Source of the DNA: Christensenellaceae bacterium
GTDB lineage: Bacteria; Bacillota; Clostridia; Christensenellales; UBA1750
Reading direction: 5' to 3'
Assembly: GCA_031280685.1 (NCBI GenBank)
Contig: JAITGM010000010.1
Span: forward strand, 124,001-188,000
DNA length: 64,000 bases
The translations under genes and the position numbers were made by a program. The stretch's first letter is position 1. Every line of letters begins with the position of its first letter. The notes beneath the pieces are model-generated. The model saw only the letters and a list, made by a program, of their open reading frames with translations. It did no database searches and was not told the DNA's origin. Shown here piece by piece: positions 61,388 through 64,000 of this stretch.

Positions 61388-63514
61388 CTAAGGCGCAAAA
61401 AAGCGCGTTTTCAGCTCCCCTTCGCTCAAAATCACCTGCACGGCGCCCTTTTCATCCGTGCGGTAGACCGGGATGCCCCCGCTCTCCAGCGCGCGGAGCG
61501 TCTTTAGGCTCGGCAGCCCATAAGGATTCGGCCCAACGCTGACGATAGCGATTTGGGGCGAAACCGCCCGCAAATTAGCCTGGGTTAACCCGTCCGCGCT
61601 GCCGTGGTGCGGGACTTTGAGCACATCGCTCGCGGGCAGCAGCAGGCCTTTTTGGCTAAAGGCATTAATGTCCGCGGTCAGCAGGGCGCTCTTGCCGCCG
61701 CTCGTCAGCCGCAAGACCAAACTAAAGTCGTTTTGCTTGGCGGTTTCCATCCGCTCGGGCCAAAGCACCTCGAATTCCATTCCATCATAGCACAGCCTAT
61801 CCCCTGCGGCAACGGGGCGCGCCGCCGCGCCCAAGGCCTGCGCGCGGCGCAGCTCCGCGAAGAATTCGCGGTCCGCCTCCAGCCCTTTTGGGTAGAGGAT
61901 CTCGCGCACGCGCAGGTTTTGGCAAAGGTTTAAAAGCCCGCCCGCATGGTCCGCGTCCGCGTGGGTGATGATGAGGGCCTCCAAATAGGGGTCGGCCGCC
62001 TGCAGGGCGTGCAGCGCGGCTTCGCCGTCGCGCCCCGTGTCAATCAGCACGCTCACGCGGCCCTTTCGGGCCAAAATGCTGTCGGCCGAACCGACAGAGA
62101 GGAAGCTCAGCTCCGTTTCCCGCGGGAAGAGCGGCGGCGCGAAGGCCAGCGCAATCGCGATGAGCGCCGCCGGGCAAAAGCCGACTAAGGCGAATTTTGA
62201 CCGGCGGCTCAAGGCGCCAAATTCGCCTGAGCAAAGGTAAAGAATGAAGGGCCAAAGCGCGCTGAGCGCTTCCGGCGTCTTGGGCAGATAGAGCAGGGCG
62301 TAGGGCAGCGCCGCTATGCCCTCGCTCAGGGCGTTCATCCAAGCGGCGCAAAGCGAAACGAGGGTGGCGGGCAGCGAAACGGGCAGGGCAAAGCTTAAAA
62401 GCAGGGTCACGACCCCCAAGCAGACCAGCGCGCCCGAAAGCGGCACCAGCAATAGATTCGAAAGCAGCGACAGGAGCGGCAGACTGCCATAGCACTGCAG
62501 CAGGCCGGGCAGGCAGCCGAGCTGCGCCGCCAGCGAGACCGAGAGCGCGCTCCGCACAAAGCGCGGCAAAAAGCGCAGCCTGCCCAGCCAGCCTTCAAAG
62601 CGTGGATTGAGCAGCAAGATGCCCAGCACCGCACCGAACGAGAGCTGAAACGAAACCGAAAGCAACTGCCTGGGTGCGAGGAAGAGCATCAGCCCGGCCG
62701 TCAGGCTCAAGGTCGAAAGGCTGTCCGGCCGCCTGCCTAGGCCCTGCAGCGCAAGCGCCGCCCCAGCCATGACGCAGGCACGCAGCACCGAGGGCCGCGC
62801 GCCCGTGAGCAGGGCATAGAGCAGCAAAAACCCCAGGGCGCACAGCAGCCTGGGCTTTGAATTTTTGGGCAAAAAGAACAAGAGCAGGCCGATCAGCAAC
62901 GCGATGAAGCCCACATGCAGGCCGGAAACCGCGAGCACATGCGCGGCGCCGCTGCGCTGGTAGGCCCTGCGCAGTTCATCGTCCATTTCGCCGCCCTCGC
63001 CAAGGAGCAAGGCCTTGAGCAGGCCCTCGTGCTCGGGCCAGAGCAGGGCGATCCGCGTTTCGAGCGCGTTTTTCAGCTTCTCAAGGGCCGAAGGCGCCCT
63101 TCCCTGCCCAGAAACGCTTAAAATCTCGCCCTTCGCGCTATAGCTTAGCCCCAGGCCGTAGGCATAGCGCCTAAAATCGAAGGCGCCGGGGTTCGTGTCG
63201 TTCCGCAGGGGCGATAAGAGCCCTTGCATTTCAACCCTTTGCCCGGGACGCAAAAACGCGCCGCCCGGGGCATATAAGACGACCTTGCCAGCCGCCCTGC
63301 CCTCGAACAGCGCCTCGTCTATGATCACGCCTTTCTCACCCAAAAATCCCGAAACTTCGCCAGAAAGCAGCCCTTCGGCAGGCTGCAGGTTCGCAGCCGG
63401 GAGCAGCGCCAGCCCGCGCGCGCAAAAGAGCGCGGCATATAAAAACGCGGCCAGGGCAAAGAACAGCATCGGCCTGCGCACGCCGCTTTTGGCTCCTACC
63501 CCGCCGCCGCGCAC
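61388..63514 (-). CDS. comEC: ComEC/Rec2 DNA uptake channel
   Basis: Polytopic membrane protein for passage of single-stranded DNA in transformation. The 708 residues contain an N-terminal membrane/OB region (EGLLSGEVSGFLGEKGVIID), the competence domain with AHVLAVSGLHVGFIALLIGL and LSVSFQLSFGAVLGILLLN, and a C-terminal metallo-beta-lactamase-like domain (ALIITHADADHAGGLLNLCQ; VLKVPHHGSADGLTQ). All domains are present. The start at GTG 63514 is provisional: several GTG codons lie in this GC-rich N-terminus. Confidence 0.93.
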   Translation of the reverse strand: MRGGGVGAKSGVRRPMLFFALAAFLYAALFCARGLALLPAANLQPAEGLLSGEVSGFLGEKGVIIDEALFEGRAAGKVVLYAPGGAFLRPGQRVEMQGLLSPLRNDTNPGAFDFRRYAYGLGLSYSAKGEILSVSGQGRAPSALEKLKNALETRIALLWPEHEGLLKALLLGEGGEMDDELRRAYQRSGAAHVLAVSGLHVGFIALLIGLLLFFLPKNSKPRLLCALGFLLLYALLTGARPSVLRACVMAGAALALQGLGRRPDSLSTLSLTAGLMLFLAPRQLLSVSFQLSFGAVLGILLLNPRFEGWLGRLRFLPRFVRSALSVSLAAQLGCLPGLLQCYGSLPLLSLLSNLLLVPLSGALVCLGVVTLLLSFALPVSLPATLVSLCAAWMNALSEGIAALPYALLYLPKTPEALSALWPFILYLCSGEFGALSRRSKFALVGFCPAALIAIALAFAPPLFPRETELSFLSVGSADSILARKGRVSVLIDTGRDGEAALHALQAADPYLEALIITHADADHAGGLLNLCQNLRVREILYPKGLEADREFFAELRRAQALGAAARPVAAGDRLCYDGMEFEVLWPERMETAKQNDFSLVLRLTSGGKSALLTADINAFSQKGLLLPASDVLKVPHHGSADGLTQANLRAVSPQIAIVSVGPNPYGLPSLKTLRALESGGIPVYRTDEKGAVQVILSEGELKTRFFAP

Positions 63515-63526
63515 CCCGCACCGCCC

Positions 63527-64000
63527 TTATTGGCCGGAGTGGAAGCCGCGCCTCGGCCTTGGCGCATAGCCGCGCTCGCTGCGCGTCAGCGGCTCGCGCT
63601 CAAGGGGTCGAAGCTGCAGCGGCGCAGGCCGGGCGACGGCCCGCCCTTCGCCATAATCGCGCGCCACCCGCGCGGTTTCTTCGCCGGGAAGGTGCCTTGT
63701 GCCCGCCCGCTGCACGGGAGCGCGGAGCGTCACGCCCATGGATTCGTCGGCCCTCTGCCTGCGCGCCAGGTACTTGCGCAGGGACTCCGCGTCCTTTTGC
63801 TTGCGGCGCTCGGCACGCTTCTTTTTAGAGTTTTTGCGGATCTCGACCATGAGCCAGCCGAGCAAGAAGAGGAAGAGCAGGCCGGGGATCACCACGGCGA
63901 CCACCAGCATCAGCGGGAAACCCGCATTGCTGCCCGAAACCACCTGCCCGGAGATCGCGGGGGCGACAAAATTCGGCGAAAGAAGGCCTCCGCCATCCTG
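63527..64000 (-). CDS. C-terminal part of a membrane-anchored protein (5' end outside window)
   Basis: The minus frame is open from the window edge: a short Gly/Pro-containing outer segment (SPNFVAPAISGQVVSGSNA), one membrane helix (LMLVVAVVIPGLLFLFLLGW), then a strongly basic cytoplasmic tail (RKNSKKKRAERRKQKDAESL) and an Arg/Pro-rich end. A start at an internal GTG (63943) is possible, but the frame continues upstream, so I treat it as partial. I do not recognise the family; a C-terminal anchor of an exported enzyme would fit. Twelve bases before comEC. Confidence 0.6.
   Translation of the reverse strand, partial: QDGGGLLSPNFVAPAISGQVVSGSNAGFPLMLVVAVVIPGLLFLFLLGWLMVEIRKNSKKKRAERRKQKDAESLRKYLARRQRADESMGVTLRAPVQRAGTRHLPGEETARVARDYGEGRAVARPAPLQLRPLEREPLTRSERGYAPRPRRGFHSGQ

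Noticed and set aside
1-64000. CRISPR arrays, rRNA genes, tRNA genes, insertion sequences
   Set aside because: No regularly spaced repeats, no rRNA or tRNA signature, and no transposase motif seen on either strand.

Overview
The window is GC-rich chromosomal DNA of an endospore-forming Firmicute, most likely of class Clostridia. The ribosomal super-operon is in Firmicute order (S10-spc-alpha, with zinc-type S14 and a KOW protein between map and infA). There are also YunB and LonB (sporulation families), a Trp T-box riboswitch, PrsA-type foldase, ComEC, ComF and NrdR. A Christensenellales-like gut lineage is my guess; the sequence alone does not settle it.

Layout. 1-2 kb: truncated class A PBP (minus) facing yunB. 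2.2-9.1 kb: pth-mfd with a clear sigma-A promoter, then a PrsA-like lipoprotein and a lipoprotein carrying a transglutaminase fold that has lost its Cys and His. 9.1-16.5 kb: an isolated, intact seven-gene set of podovirus-type virion genes (portal, probable scaffold, N4-gp56-type capsid protein, adaptor, stopper/hub, an unknown, an internal-virion-like protein) without terminase, integrase, replication, lysis or regulator genes, bracketed by clusters of strong hairpins. 16.5-23.9 kb: a YdjI/YdjG-like SPFH and zinc-ribbon pair, a small membrane protein, ribulokinase, aldo/keto reductase, and an orphan TrpB2 behind a Trp-type T-box.

23.9-40.1 kb (minus): one long ribosomal cluster from rpsJ to rplQ with secY, adk, map, infA and rpoA, driven at least by a good promoter and a structured leader before rpsJ. 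40.2-45.6 kb: exported proteins (lipoprotein, PstS-like binding protein, two tandem WG-repeat proteins, small membrane proteins). 45.6-51.5 kb: the rod-shape cluster PBP2-mreD-mreC-mreB with maf and a DUF4321 protein.

51.5-56.7 kb (plus): nitroreductase, comF, an Lsa/CplR-like ABC-F protein preceded by a 9-codon leader peptide and hairpin, and lonB. 56.6-57.0 kb: a small gene interrupted at an eight-base C tract (phase-variable or broken). 57.2-64 kb (minus): nrdR-phoB-phoR, then a truncated membrane protein, comEC and holA.

Most of the window is housekeeping. The parts that deserve a second look are the terminase-less capsid cassette with its flanking hairpins, the ABC-F leader, the poly-C gene, the Trp T-box on an orphan TrpB2, and the dead transglutaminase lipoprotein.
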